Translations under genes and position numbers: made by a program
The notes under the pieces: model-generated
The model's database searches: none
What the model was told of the DNA's origin: nothing
The model's input: the letters and a program-made list of their open reading frames with translations, nothing else
Assembly (NCBI GenBank): GCA_963575745.1
Contig: CAUYUJ010015505.1
Location: 969,090 to 1,033,089 of the forward strand
Length of the DNA: 64,000 nucleotides
Origin: Prorocentrum cordatum
Lineage: Eukaryota; Sar; Dinophyceae; Prorocentrales; Prorocentraceae
Direction of reading: 5' to 3'
Shown here: in pieces, positions 53,908 through 64,000 of the stretch
How positions within the stretch are numbered: position 1 is the stretch's first letter
Layout of the letters: every line of letters starts with the position of its first letter

Positions 53908-54231
53908 CTAGATCTGCCTCTCGGTCTCCACCTGTTTAGCCTGCAGCTCCTCGATCCGAACCTCGAGAACGGCCATGCGCCTGTCTATTGCCGTCACCTG
54001 CTTCGAGATCGCTGTGTTTGTCTCCTCCACCAACGGGGACAAGTTGGCGAAGCCACCGTTCACGAAGGCAGTGAACCACGCTGGGGCAAATTCGCCCATC
54101 CCTGCTGTGGAAAACTGCCCCCATGGGACTGAGGCACCCGAATGAGGATGGGCGTTGGCGGAAGCAGTTGGGCCTTTCCACAACGTCTGAGCCTCCCCGT
54201 TGGCTTGAGCCGAAACTGCTGGAGCCAACAT
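53908..54231 (-). pseudogene. LINE 3 ORF1 N-terminal part with coiled coil
   Basis: From the Met at 54231 about 107 residues: a Ser/Ala/Gly-rich start, then AWFTAFVNGGFANL, and a heptad-patterned helix (AISKQVTAIDRRMAVLEVRI, then EELQAKQVE) ending at a TAG. The open frame extends upstream only as poly-Ser from the GGA array. Beyond the stop, related sequence such as RLVISGCPRAVLDVTRR (about 53750-53805) continues in other frames and has the look of an RNA-binding strand. Confidence 0.5.
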
Positions 54232-54237
54232 ATCAAC

Positions 54238-54650
54238 GGAGGTTGTTGTTGATGATGTTGATGATGCTGATGATGGTGGTGACGATGATGATGATGACTC
54301 TAAGGAGGAGGAGGAGGAGGAGGAGGAGGAGGAGGAGGAGGAGGAGAAGGAGGAGGCAGATAATGGGGAGAAGGGATGGTTGCGTCTTGCGGGATATTTG
54401 ACCATCAGTGCCTCAGTGCCTCAGGAGGAAGAGGAAGAGGACGCTGGAGGAGGAGGATGAGGAGAAGGAGGAGCGAGGATGAGGAACGACGAGGAGGAGG
54501 GGGAAGGAGAGAGGAGGAAAGAGGAGGGGAGGAGAGAGGAGGAAGAAGAGGAGGAGGAGGAGGAGGAGGTGGAGGAGGAGGAGGAGGAACAAGAGCAGAA
54601 ACGAGGAGGAGCAGCAGAAACGAGGAGGAGGAGGAAAAGATGAAAGCATG
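54238..54650. repeat. (GAT)n then (GGA)n arrays at the 5' side of LINE 3
   Basis: GATGATG at 54245-54300, nearly pure GGAGGA at 54302-54355, then GGA-rich sequence to about 54640. Confidence 0.93.
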
Positions 54651-54893
54651 AGAGCATGAGACACGTCCGCAGCCCTCGCCATCGCCTCAGGAGGAAGGAA
54701 GGGAGGAGGGAGGAGGCGGAGGAGGAGGGATCAGCAGGCAGCAGGAGACGGGCAGAGCGCCGCGCGGACGGAGCTGCGGGAGCTCCTCTGAGGCGATGCC
54801 GAGGCCGACGGCCGTCTTCGCCGCGGCCCAGGGGAGGCCCCAGAGCGGCGCGCGCCAGGAGAAGGGGAAAGGCGACACCACCACCGCTGGGCG

Positions 54894-55094
54894 AGTATCG
54901 GGGGCGCGCACACATGGAATAGCGATCCATGCATTTGGCGCGCGGTCGCCAAATCCACGGATCGGGGGAGGTGCCCTCCCCCAAATGCGGCCGGTACCGC
55001 CTCGTTGGGCGGCGATAATCCACGATTTCCCACGGAAGCGGAACCCGTCGCTGCTCCACGCCCCCTCGATACATGTCTGCGGTCGCCGGAGACT
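54894..55094. mobile_element. Dispersed inverted-end repeat, family D copy 2
   Basis: Matches 17102-17320: GCGCGCACACATGGAATAGC, GCGCGGTCGCCAAATCCA, CGATTTCCCA(C)GGAA and GATACATGTCTGCGGTCGCC in the same order. Confidence 0.7.
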
Positions 55095-55803
55095 AGCCAG
55101 GGGGTGGGGGGTCCTGCTGGTGGTATGGCCCCCCCTCCCCGCCCGCTCGAGACCTCCCCTCTGCCCAGCTTCGAGGGGGCACCCCGGGAGGCGCTGGTGC
55201 CGCTTTCCTTCGCTCCGACGCGTGAGCGCGCGCGCCCGCGCCGCGGCGGCGCGGCGAGGGGACGCCACGGGGGTTGCCAGGCCTGAGCTCCGGGCGTCGC
55301 AGCCTCTTCGCGCCGGGCACTGTGGCCTGGCTTCGGGCCTCGGGGGCCCTCGCAGATCGGCCGAGGGTGCCGCAGAATCATGGTTCAATCTGGGGCTCGA
55401 GCCGTTCCACGGTGCTGTTTCGGTCTCGCGACGTCGGATCTCAGGGGAGGCGTCCCTGGCCCAAGGTGCCCCAGCTCTTCACCGCAAGGCCACAAACATC
55501 CATGGCGGCAGCAGCGCCGAAAACCGACCGAACCGACAGCGAGAGCGAAGCCGAAGGACAAGAGGTAGGGTCAGACTGGGAAGCAAACCGGCACGACTCC
55601 TTGTTCGCGCTGCCTTTGAGCCCCATGGGATCCCCAGGGCCTCGGCCGGGGAGGCGTCCTCTGGATGTCCCCCGGGTCTTCATGGAAATCCTGGGGTCCC
55701 AGACGACGTCGGTCTTGAAAGCCCTCGGGCCCAGCGAGGGCACCAGGAAGCTGAGCACTTCCAGACACCTCCCCGCTGTGACTGCGCTCGGGGTCGGCCA
55801 AGA
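55095..55803. other. No gene identified
   Basis: GC-rich sequence open in several frames on both strands. The longest plus frame starts in the family D repeat and has no domain. Confidence 0.35.
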
Positions 55804-55947
55804 GGGGGGCGTCCAAGAGGGCGGGGCGCAAATCATGGCAAGCGGCGCGTGCGCGGCCCAGCGGTGGGCCAGGGAACGCATTGAAATAAGAGGAGGCGCC
55901 GTGAAATCTGGGGAGATATCATGGCCCCCGCCATGATATCCACCCCC
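55804..55947. repeat. Dispersed repeat about 145 bp, family H copy 2
   Basis: Matches 20326-20470, ending with the palindrome ATATCATGGC...GCCATGATAT. Confidence 0.7.
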
Positions 55948-55949
55948 CC

Positions 55950-57700
55950 GTAGTCATCACCCCCCTCTTTGCCTCCCCCGATGTGTTCACGACTACACGG
56001 GACGCCCTGGCCCGGGCCCATTACTGGCAACACCCGAACAGCGGCACCCGCTGCCCCGGAGGCGCCAGGCGCGGCAGGGCGGCGCGCCGGGGGGGGGGGG
56101 AGTGCTGGCGACAGGCTTCACGGTCCGAGGCGGGCGCGCGCCTCCCTTCGACGCACGGCGGCGGCGAGACGGCGGCAGCGACCACGAGGCGACGGCCTCG
56201 ACGGCGACGGCGGCCGCGACGGCGGGGGCGGCCGCGACGGCGACGACCGCCACGGCGTCGGCGACGGCCCTCGCCGGCGATGGCCGCTCACCGCCCCTCG
56301 ACCGCCTCCCCGCCCCTCTCTCTGTCTCTGCCCCCTCCCCTCCCTGCCCAGCTCCCTGGCCCATTGTGCACCCTGCCCTTGCCCCCCGACCTTCCAGAGT
56401 GCAGAACATAGCCCTCCGCACCTATAGATCGATCTGGACCGCTCAAAACCTCGACCGGAAATTCGATGTCGAGATCCTGGTGCTGTTTTTGTTGCCCTCC
56501 TGGAAGCTCTGGGCCTCTGCCCCTCTGTGGGCAGGGGGGTGCGGCGGCGGTCGCGCCCGCTGCCCCGCGCAGCGCCCCCACTTCTCAGACGACGCAGCGG
56601 CGGCCCAATAGGCCGCAGCTCCAGCGTCGCGGCGCAGAGCGCAGCCGCCAGCGCGGCGGAGAGGCGGCGCGCCCTCGTGGCCCTTGAGAGGGACGGGGGG
56701 GCGAGTGCTTGCGGCGGCGCTTGGGGGGCAGCATCGCGCCCCGCGAGAGCGAGGCTGCGGGCGCGGCCCTCTCGTGCGAGCTGGGGCGCGGCCTGGCCGG
56801 CACCGGGCCCATCGACAGTAGTGGCCGCGCAGGACCCGATCGCGGGGAGGGGCCCGAAGCTTGGAGCAGCGGCCGATCTCGCGCCAGGCGGAGACCGAGC
56901 GCCAGGTGACGGAGGCCGGACGTGCAAGCGCGCGGCGCAAGCCGAGCGGAGGGTGGAAGAGCGAGCGGCGCCGGCCGAGGGCGGGGCGCAGGGCCAAGCT
57001 GGGGCCTCCACGCCGGGCGGAGGCCTCCTGCTGCGGCGGCGGCGGCCGCGGCAGAAGGCAGCGCGCACTGGGTGGTGCGCCGCGCAGGAGCAGCACGCCC
57101 TCCTGGGCAAGGTCGTGGACGACACCCCGGGCGCCCGTGCGCGGGGCCGCCGAGGCGGAGGCTGCGCCCCTCCCGGAGGCCGATCGAGCGCAGGCGCCGG
57201 GGGCAGAGCCCCGCTGGCGAGGCCAGAGCCAGCAGCGCGGCGTGGGCGCCGCGGGCGGCCGACGGGCGGCCGTGCCTTCGGAGCCGTCGCGGCTCTTGCC
57301 TTCGGTTCGAGGTGCCGCTGGTTCGGTTCGGACGTGCGCAGCCGCTCTCGCGTGCGACCAAATCGGCGCGGCCAGCCCCGTCTCGATGGGCTGGGCGGAA
57401 TGCGGCCTAGGCTGCACTCGGGTCCAGCGCGGACCCAGGCGCGGTGATCTACCTCGGGAGGGTGGCGTCTCGGGGGAGAGCGGGCAAAGTCCGTCTCCCA
57501 GGGCGCCTTGCCCAGTGGGCGGCACCCGAGTGCAGCGCACACGGCTAACTGCTACGTTGTGTCGTCTCCTTGGCTGCCCGGGTGCCGAGTGCGGTGCTGA
57601 CGACTGTTGCCTTGAATCGCCCGCGGCGCGCTCCTTCGAATTTGTCGGCGAGAGGTCCTGTCGAGCGTCGCTTCGTTACTTCCTTCCTTCCAGTGGCGCC
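55950..57700. other. Very GC-rich block without a recognisable gene
   Basis: Frames of 300-470 codons are open on both strands at the same time, with Ala/Arg/Pro/Gly composition set by GCG-rich sequence. I saw no motif that favours one frame. Confidence 0.4.
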
Positions 57701-57795
57701 GATCCTCCTCCTCCTCCTCCTCCTCCTCCTCCTCCTCCTTCTCCTTCTCCTCCTCCTCCTCCTCCCCCTCCTCCTCCTCCTCCTCCTCCTCCTGC
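57700..57795. repeat. (TCC)n array
   Basis: CTCCTC triplets with CTT and CCC interruptions. Confidence 0.93.
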
Positions 57796-57989
57796 CGAGC
57801 GGGCCAATTCAATCTGGGCCGCCAATCCGTGGGGGGGCCAGGTCACCAAGTGAGGTGCCTGGACCCCCCGACCGCGAAGTCGAAGCAGTGGACCTCGCCG
57901 CCCGTCAGACGGGCAACACGAAGTGGTGCACCACGAGGCACACCATGTGCAGGGAGGGGGGGAGGGACGGCGGGCCAGCGCGCAAAACA

Positions 57990-58800
57990 GCTGGGCCCTC
58001 ACCGTCCCCCACGCATGTCCCCCCCCCCCACGCCCCCCCCCCTGCGCCGGAGCAGCGCGCCGCCGCGATCGCCGCGCGCCTGGCGTCCGAGCTCTCCAGC
58101 GTCGCCGCGTGGGACTCGATGATGCCGATCTGCTCCAGCAGCTGATCGCGGTTGGTTGGCAGAACGCCCGAGCGGACCCCCATGCGCATGAAGGCCGCCC
58201 GAAGACTGGCCTGCAGTGCTGCGATCGACTCCTCGGACACGGCCCCGCCAGCGTCGGCCTCCGCTCTGCACGCCGCGCTTGCCGCGCTCGCCGCGCCAGC
58301 GGCGACGGCGCGGGCTCCGCAGGGGCCGCACGAGCGAGTCCATCGCGAGCCCGCAGCCCGATCCAGCACCCCCGGCAGCTGGTGCAGCGCCGACCGCCGC
58401 CGCGGCGGGGGGCACCGCGACCGTCGACGGGTCGGCAAGCGCCCTGGCGGCCGCTCGCCGCGCAGCGCGGCGCTGGCGGCGGCGACGCCGCCGCGCAACC
58501 CGCACAGCAGGGTCCGCGCCGCCTCCAGGCCGAGCACCGCCACCACCTCCTCCACCAGGCGCCGCAGGCGCCATCGGCGGCTCCGAAGCACCTCCAGCGG
58601 CGGCCGCGGCGGGCTGCCGAGGCTTGCACGCCTCCAGCTCCGCCACAGCAGCGCGGCACCGGCCCTCGGCCGTGCGCGGCAGGCGGCACGCCGCCGCTGC
58701 GCTCCGCGCGAGGCCCGAGGCCGCGTGGGTCGCCCGCGCCGCGCCGCGCTCGGCAGCTAGCGCAATCTGCAGCTCCCGCTGCCGAGGCACCATGTGCTCC
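57990..58800 (-). CDS. Possible coding exon(s), unrecognised
   Basis: In the minus frame that ends at 57905, the stretch EESIAALQASLRAAFMRMG, then LLEQIGIIESHAATLESSDA (about 58070-58235), has amphipathic-helix character that stands out from the GC-driven frames around it. In another minus frame at 58640-58800, PRQRELQIALAAERGAARAT has a similar helical pattern. If both are real they would be joined by a splice or a frameshift. I know no family for them, and GC-rich sequence can produce such frames by chance. Confidence 0.25.
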
Positions 58801-58857
58801 AGGGACCGTGACGGGCCGCGCGGCCCAGCGCAAGCGGTTTGGGAATGGCACAATTGC

Positions 58858-59338
<481 letters not shown>

Positions 59339-59339
59339 C

Positions 59340-59799
59340 TTCTCCATGCTGATGGAGCCCTCAGGGCCGAGCTGGAGACCTCTGTGCTGAGGAGGTCTGG
59401 GGACGTAAGAGCTGACCAGGGGCGGAGAGCTGACTCCACGAGATGCCAGCTCCAACAGCAGGCGCAAACCGAACTGCCGACTTAGAAGCCACGGCAGCCC
59501 TTGTCCGTCATCGTCCGGCGGTGATGATGGAGCACTGAGCTGAGGTCGCCTGTCGCCAGAGGGCCGAGAGGACACAGACTCCGCGACCCCCGCCTCACCT
59601 TACCAAGTTCCAGAGGGCCACGGTGGCTTCTGAGCACGCTCTGGAAATGGGAACCGCGCTCCGAGGATTGCAGCGCCTCTGCTGCACTGGATGCAGCTCG
59701 GGCACGGGAGGCCGTAAAAAGTTGGCAGCCTGGCCAGCCTCTCCGTGCCTCGACGGGGGCGCCTCACGGGCCCATCTTTGAGCGACCAGTGACAGCCTC
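59340..59799. other. No gene identified
   Basis: Unique sequence between the CAT array and a family A element. Confidence 0.35.
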
Positions 59800-59934
59800 C
59801 AGGTAGGGTTAGGTCGAGCATGCCCCCCTACAGGCAGATCATGGGAGAAAAACAGAAACAACCCACAAAAATACGTAGCACCCCGCAGTTGCGGATAAGA
59901 GTGAGGGGGAGGGCGCGGGCGACGCGGGCGTCGA

Positions 59935-60765
59935 GCCGTTCAGTGAACGTTGTTTGGCTCGTTCAGTGAACGTTCAGTGAACGTAGTTTGGGTCGCGGGT
60001 GGGTCGCGGACTCTCCACCTCCACCTGGACGGAATTCAAAAACAGCTCGCCGCAGGCGCCGAACATCTTGATTTGTACACTGAACGCGGTTTGGGTCGCA
60101 GGTTCTCCACCTGGAACGAATGCAAAAGAAACCCGCCGCAGGCGCCGAAGTTTAGGCCTGTTCAGTGAACGTAGTTTGGGTCGCGGGTGGGTCGCGGGTT
60201 CTCCACCTCCACCTGAAAAGGAATTCAAAAGCAGCCCGCCGCAGGCGCCGAAACTTTCGATTTGTACACTGAACGCGGTTTGGGTCGCGGGTGGGTCGCA
60301 GGTTCTCCGCCTGGAACGAATGCAAAAGAAGCACGCCGCTGGCGCCGAAAATTTTGGGTGGGTCGCGGGTGGGATCGCGGGTGGGTCGCGGTGGGTTGCG
60401 GGTGGGTTGCGGGTGGGTCGCGTGGGTCGCGTCGCAGGTTCTCCACCTGGAACGAATCGCCGCAGGCGCCGAAAATTTTGGGTGGGTCGCGGGTGGGTCG
60501 GGTGGGTCGCGGGTGGGTCGCGGTGGGTCGCGGGTGGGTCGCGGGTGGGTCGCGGGTGGGTCGCGGGGTGGGTCGCGGGTGGGTCGCGGGTGGATCGCGG
60601 GGTGGGTTGCGGGTGGGTCGCCAGGGGGGTCTCGGGGTGGGTCGCGGGCGGGTCGCGGGGTGGGTCGCGGGTGGGTCGCGGGTGGGTCGCGGGTGGGTCG
60701 CCGGGTGGGTCGCGAGGTGGGTCGCGGGTGGGTCGCGGGGCGGGTCGCGGGTGGGACGACGACAA
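59935..60765. repeat. 188-bp repeat and GGTCGCGGGTG minisatellite inside family A copy 4
   Basis: GAACG(T/C)(A/G)GTTTGGGTCGC recurs at 59979, 60082, 60167 and 60271, giving alternating half units of about 103 and 85 bases. Each half unit continues with TTCTCCACCT and GCCGCAGGCGCCGAA. From about 60355 the array becomes GGGTGGGTCGC units of 11-13 bases. Confidence 0.85.
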
Positions 60766-60799
60766 CAAACAACAAACCACAAACCACAAACCACAAACC

Positions 60800-60832
<33 letters not shown>

Positions 60833-60897
60833 CCACCACCAACAACAACAACAACAACCACAACACCACCACCACCACCACCACCACCACCACCACC

Positions 60898-60929
<32 letters not shown>

Positions 60930-60932
60930 CAA
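60766..60932. repeat. (AAC)n/(CAC)n microsatellite
   Basis: AACAACAAC and CACCACCAC blocks preceded by an ACAAACCACAA array (60767-60800). Confidence 0.95.
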
Positions 60933-61179
60933 TTACTAGCACGTGGGGACACACCGTTCTCACCAGTGCCAGGGTTTTCATAGAAGGCGGGCAATACCCC
61001 CACTTTGTGGGGGGGCCGGTTCAAGCTCTACCAAATTTCCAAACGACTCTTCGCCACCACCCACACCCAGCTTCCCGCCCTATGACGTTCGGACACTTCA
61101 CTTCGTGGCATGCGGACGACCGTGGCTACTATTCAGGGCCCCGCGGCCGACGACGACGGCGTGCGCGCGCGAAGAAAAA

Positions 61180-61560
61180 ACGAATGTGTCCCGCATGGTA
61201 TTATTTGACAGGGATGATGGCCCTGGCAGGTGCGCAACCGTTGTTGCAGAAGTTCGAAAAAGTTGCTCGCAAAAGCCCGTTTGACAGAAATGTTTAAAAA
61301 GTGTTGGGTTTCCTACGAATCCGCAAGAGCGCGCGGGATGAAATTTTGACATTTTTTTTGAAAAACCATTGGTTTTTTTGATGTTTTTATGTTAAAATCG
61401 CTACGAAAACTAAGGTTTTGGAAGGATTTCGTCTTGCGCGCGCGAATGTCCACTTTACCTTATTTTTTGCAAGGGATTCTTGAAGTTTGGTTATGTTAGA
61501 ACAAGAAATGTCCACTTTTAGCTATTTTTTGCAAGGGAAAGCCGATCGTAACAACACAAC
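61180..61560. other. AT-rich island inside family A copy 4
   Basis: The most AT-rich stretch of the window, with T homopolymers. AATGTCCACTTT followed by a TATTTTTTGCAAGGG block occurs twice, near 61446 and 61507, about 60 bases apart. No coding frame. Confidence 0.6.
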
Positions 61561-61915
61561 CGGATCCGGACCAACCCGTTTTGCTTGAGACTCCCTCACG
61601 AAAATGATGAAAATGAGGCTGCGGCCTAGGCGCGGCGGGGGGGTCGTGCACCAGGGGCCCCAACAATAATTATTCTTTAGAAGTAATAATCTTCAACAAC
61701 AACAACAATAACAACAATTCCAACAACAACAACAATCCGCATCGCGGAATTCCACTTCAGCCACGCACCCAGGGACAGTGAATGACCGCTCGGTTCAGCC
61801 CACTCACTCTGACAACACATAGTCGAAAATGATGGAAGAGTCGTCTCCAGAACTTTTTTGAACTATGTTTGAATATTCCACCTGTTGAGGGGCACGCCCG
61901 ACTTAGAGATAGGGG

Positions 61916-62485
61916 CTCGGAAGCCTCACGGGTCCGACCATGTTGAGGCCCACGCTGCGCTTCCTGTGTGAACACACCTCTTGTGCGGCGGCGACTGCCA
62001 GGGAGGGGAGAGACTGCTTCGGGGCTTGGCCGAGAAGTGCAGAACCCCCAGGACAGGCAGGCCGTCATATATTGCGGGACATTGCTCGGGGCGCCTGGCC
62101 CGTCCACATGTCAGCGGGCGCGCGCAGAATGGACTGCCGCCCGAGGGCTGCTGAGGCAGAGGCGACGGCGGGGCCTATAGCAGATCTCGCGGCCCAGGTG
62201 GCTCAAGTTGCACTTGTGCACCATTAGGCGCGCGCGTGCGCGCGCACACACACAAACATATACAGACGGCCATTGACCTCCCCCCGTGGGTGTGCGACCT
62301 CTGCGTCCCCCTCTCACTCCGCCCCCTCTTCCCCCCCCCCTTCCTCCACTTGCTGTCCTCGCCCTGTCCCCGGCCGCTTGTGCGCGATAATGCAGCATAT
62401 GCCAGGGCGGCAGCACAGCGAGCAGCGGCAGCAAGGTCTCTCTTCCAACTCCACAAATCGCCCCGAAGGCGAATAAGCTACGCAA
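61916..62485. other. No gene identified
   Basis: Unique GC-rich sequence with a CGCGCGTGCGCG alternating stretch near 62230-62250 followed by CACACA. Confidence 0.35.
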
Positions 62486-62488
62486 GTC

Positions 62489-62646
62489 TGAAAGGGGCCC
62501 AGGGACACACAAATAAATACACACATGTTCCAGGATTCCGACTATTTTCATATTTTTTCTGGGTTTTCGTCTTCCCCCCCATGTTCCATATTTTTCAACA
62601 TTTTCCTGGGGATCGACCATTAATTGTGTCTGTGTGCTTTTTTCCG
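62489..62646. mobile_element. Dispersed repeat, family F copy 3
   Basis: Starts GGGCCCAGGGACACACAAAT and ends ATTGTGTCTGTGTGCTTTTT; same order and length as 14091-14250. Confidence 0.7.
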
Positions 62647-62808
62647 CTACTGTCCCCCAGAGGCTCCCGGGCGAACGTGGGAGGATGTCAGCTGCAGCAG
62701 CTCGGCGAGCCAAGAAGGGATCGAGCAGCAAGGGCGCCGCGGCAACTCCAGGACAAGTACGGCAAGTTCGCGTCGTGCCAACTTCGGCGTTGGTTTCTGA
62801 CACCGCGG

Positions 62809-62905
62809 GATCGTTCAACCTTGAACAATCGGCCGTTTCCGAAACGTCCAAATCGTTCCACATCGAACGATTATGGGTCGCCCATGGCGTTCAACGTTGA
62901 ACGCC
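62809..62905. repeat. Cluster of four adjacent short palindromes
   Basis: GATCGTTCAACCTTGAACAA then TC (62809-62830, one mismatch), CGTTTCCGAAACG (62834-62846), AATCGTTC with GAACGATT (62851-62858 and 62865-62872), and the perfect 20-base GGCGTTCAACGTTGAACGCC (62886-62905). The arms share a GTTC(A/C)/GAAC core, so the palindromes may derive from one another. Confidence 0.75.
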
Positions 62906-62949
62906 GCTGGCGGGGTCGCCGCCGCTCGACACGACACGAACCTACCGGA

Positions 62950-64000
62950 ACACTTTGAGAGAAGGTGAGGTCGCTCGAGGAGTTATCGCCTGCATGCCTG
63001 CACACTGCCTACGCCCCCCCCCCCCCCCGCAAGAGACACCTTCAGGGTCGTCAGGAGGGCTCCTCGAGAGGCCGATATGCGACCCAAGACACTCCGAAAA
63101 GCCCCAGGCGGCCCAGATGCAATCGTACTGCGATGACGCGATGACCGAAGAGGTGAGCGATCATATGTTTCGGCGGGCCGAAGACGGTCAGCGTGCAGCC
63201 CGTGCTGCGCGCTGCAAAACAAAACCGAGGAGCCCCGTGACTTCGCAGGGTGCAGCTCGGCATGCGCCTGGTTCTGCCCGCACTCGCAAGTTGCAGCTGC
63301 GGCACTTGAAAATCGAGGCCGCAATAAGAATATTAGGATAAGGAGAAGAGACTGAGGACGAGGACGAAGGGCCACTGGTGAGAGCTCAACGTCGAGAGAC
63401 ATGGCTGGCACCGATTCCGCGAAGAAGGCGGGGACGTGGCCGTGAGCCAGGGCAGGGCAACGCCGTGGGCCAGAGGTGCGAGCCCGGCGGCGAGCCCCGG
63501 GGGAAGTGAGAAGGAGCAGGCTTTCTCAGAGGGCGGCGGGGCTTCTTGGAAACCCTCCGAGCCTTCTGAGAGATCCCCCCCTGTCGTCGGTGAAGGCATG
63601 GGCAACTGCTCAGAAGGCCATGAGGCCTTCCCTCCGAGCCTTCCGAGAAGGCCATCGCCCCCTCCCACGTCGCCCCCCCAGGGCTGGCCGCCGACTGGCG
63701 GCAGGCTGGCGGTCTGCACTGGGCCGCGGCCTCGGGCGAGGGCGTGACACAGACTGGCAGCGGGCACCCGGCTGCCTTCGCGCCTCCGTGCACCGCCCCT
63801 CCGGGACCGGCCAGCACCGATTCGGGGCATCGGGTCGGATCCGGCTGTGCGTCGGATGGGGCCGCATCGGCACGGAGTCGGTATCGAGTCGGACTGGCCG
63901 CGCCAGGGCGCACAGCATCGCCAGGCAAGCACGGGGTCGCCTCGGCTCAGCGGGACATCGGAAGCGAATCGGAACGGGCCCGCCGGGATCGAGACCGAAT
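62950..64000. other. No gene identified
   Basis: GC-rich unique sequence to the end of the window. Frames of 100-200 codons on both strands have no recognisable domain. A run of about 14 C lies near 63015-63028. Confidence 0.35.

Larger units (their letters stand above)
49490..54235 (-). mobile_element. LINE 3: decayed non-LTR retrotransposon of a second lineage
   Basis: On the minus strand, frame-hopping remnants appear in the order of a complete LINE: an ORF1 coiled coil, an ORF1 middle domain, an endonuclease domain with an intact final AFDHMPA motif, and a reverse transcriptase with fingers (PGPDGMP), motif B (LQGNPSS) and a DD-containing motif C. Downstream, 49490-50425 is unrecognised but probably the thumb and 3' part. 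No segment stays open through a whole domain, so it is a pseudogene. GAT/GGA arrays border both ends. Motif style (LQG-type B motif) differs from LINEs 1 and 2. Confidence 0.7.
59810..61905. mobile_element. Large TIR element, family A copy 4 (2.1 kb)
   Basis: Left end TAGGTCGAGCATGCCCCCCT and right end CCTGTTGAGGGGCACGCCCG then ACTTA match the family A termini. The 70 bases inside each end also resemble copies 1 to 3. Flanks 59800-59809 (CAGGTAGGGT) and 61906-61915 (GAGATAGGGG) agree at 7 of 10 positions, so the two ends probably belong to one insertion. The interior holds a 188-bp tandem repeat, a GGTCGCGGGTG minisatellite, AAC/CAC microsatellites, and an AT-rich region at 61180-61560. No transposase-like frame was found, so it is a long non-autonomous relative or a shell in which repeats expanded. 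Confidence 0.65.

Noticed and set aside
56118-57542. 474-residue minus frame and overlapping 306-330 residue plus frames
   Set aside because: Ala/Arg/Pro/Gly-rich, open on both strands, no motif; the expected behaviour of very GC-rich DNA.
59979-60500. CRISPR-like array
   Set aside because: Repeats are long, unequal and without unique spacers of constant length, in a eukaryote-like context.
60943-61284. 113-residue plus frame after the AAC/CAC repeats
   Set aside because: Lies inside family A copy 4, changes composition along its length and has no transposase or other motif.

Overview
The window looks like nuclear DNA of a core dinoflagellate. This is inferred from its GC-rich composition, the near absence of ordinary genes, the mass of trinucleotide microsatellites, and non-LTR retrotransposons whose domain layout (endonuclease, reverse transcriptase, RNase H, C-terminal zinc knuckle) resembles dinoflagellate LINEs. 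A high-GC genus such as Prorocentrum would fit, but nothing here fixes the species. I found no rRNA, tRNA, spliced-leader or CRISPR locus and no complete host gene. Most long reading frames are poly-Ser, His, Met, Glu or Arg read through microsatellites, or GC-driven frames open on both strands.

Layout. 0-21 kb: (TCC)n and (ATC)n arrays separating small inverted-repeat elements, a 1.15 kb composite repeat element (1983-3133), degenerate minisatellites and one unrecognised coding-like frame (13166-13609, minus). 21.4-28.2 kb (minus): LINE 1, the best preserved element, with ORF1 (zinc ribbon and coiled coil), AP-type endonuclease, reverse transcriptase and RNase H, broken by two frameshifts and one stop. 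28-35 kb: GGA, ATC and GAT arrays, foldback elements and a short RNase H fossil. 35.6-38.9 kb: a near-identical 1.6 kb tandem duplication running into a 100-N gap. 39.2-43.97 kb (plus): LINE 2, truncated at the 5' end, decayed, and carrying two inverted-repeat insertions. 44-49.5 kb: ATC, CA, GGCCCCAAGA and GAT repeats. 49.5-54.2 kb (minus): LINE 3, a decayed element of a different lineage. 54-64 kb: more dispersed repeats, a GC-rich block, a large CAC/ATC array, a 2.1 kb member of inverted-repeat family A (59810-61905), and a cluster of small palindromes.

Two patterns tie the window together. First, each of the three LINEs lies between (TCC)n tracts that have the same polarity relative to the LINE sense strand, which suggests insertion targeted to that microsatellite. 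Second, at least eleven families of short (about 130-320 bp) dispersed or inverted-repeat elements were recognised by comparing segments of this window. Eight of them occur in two or more copies here, and most look non-autonomous. I have labelled the families A to K for cross-reference.
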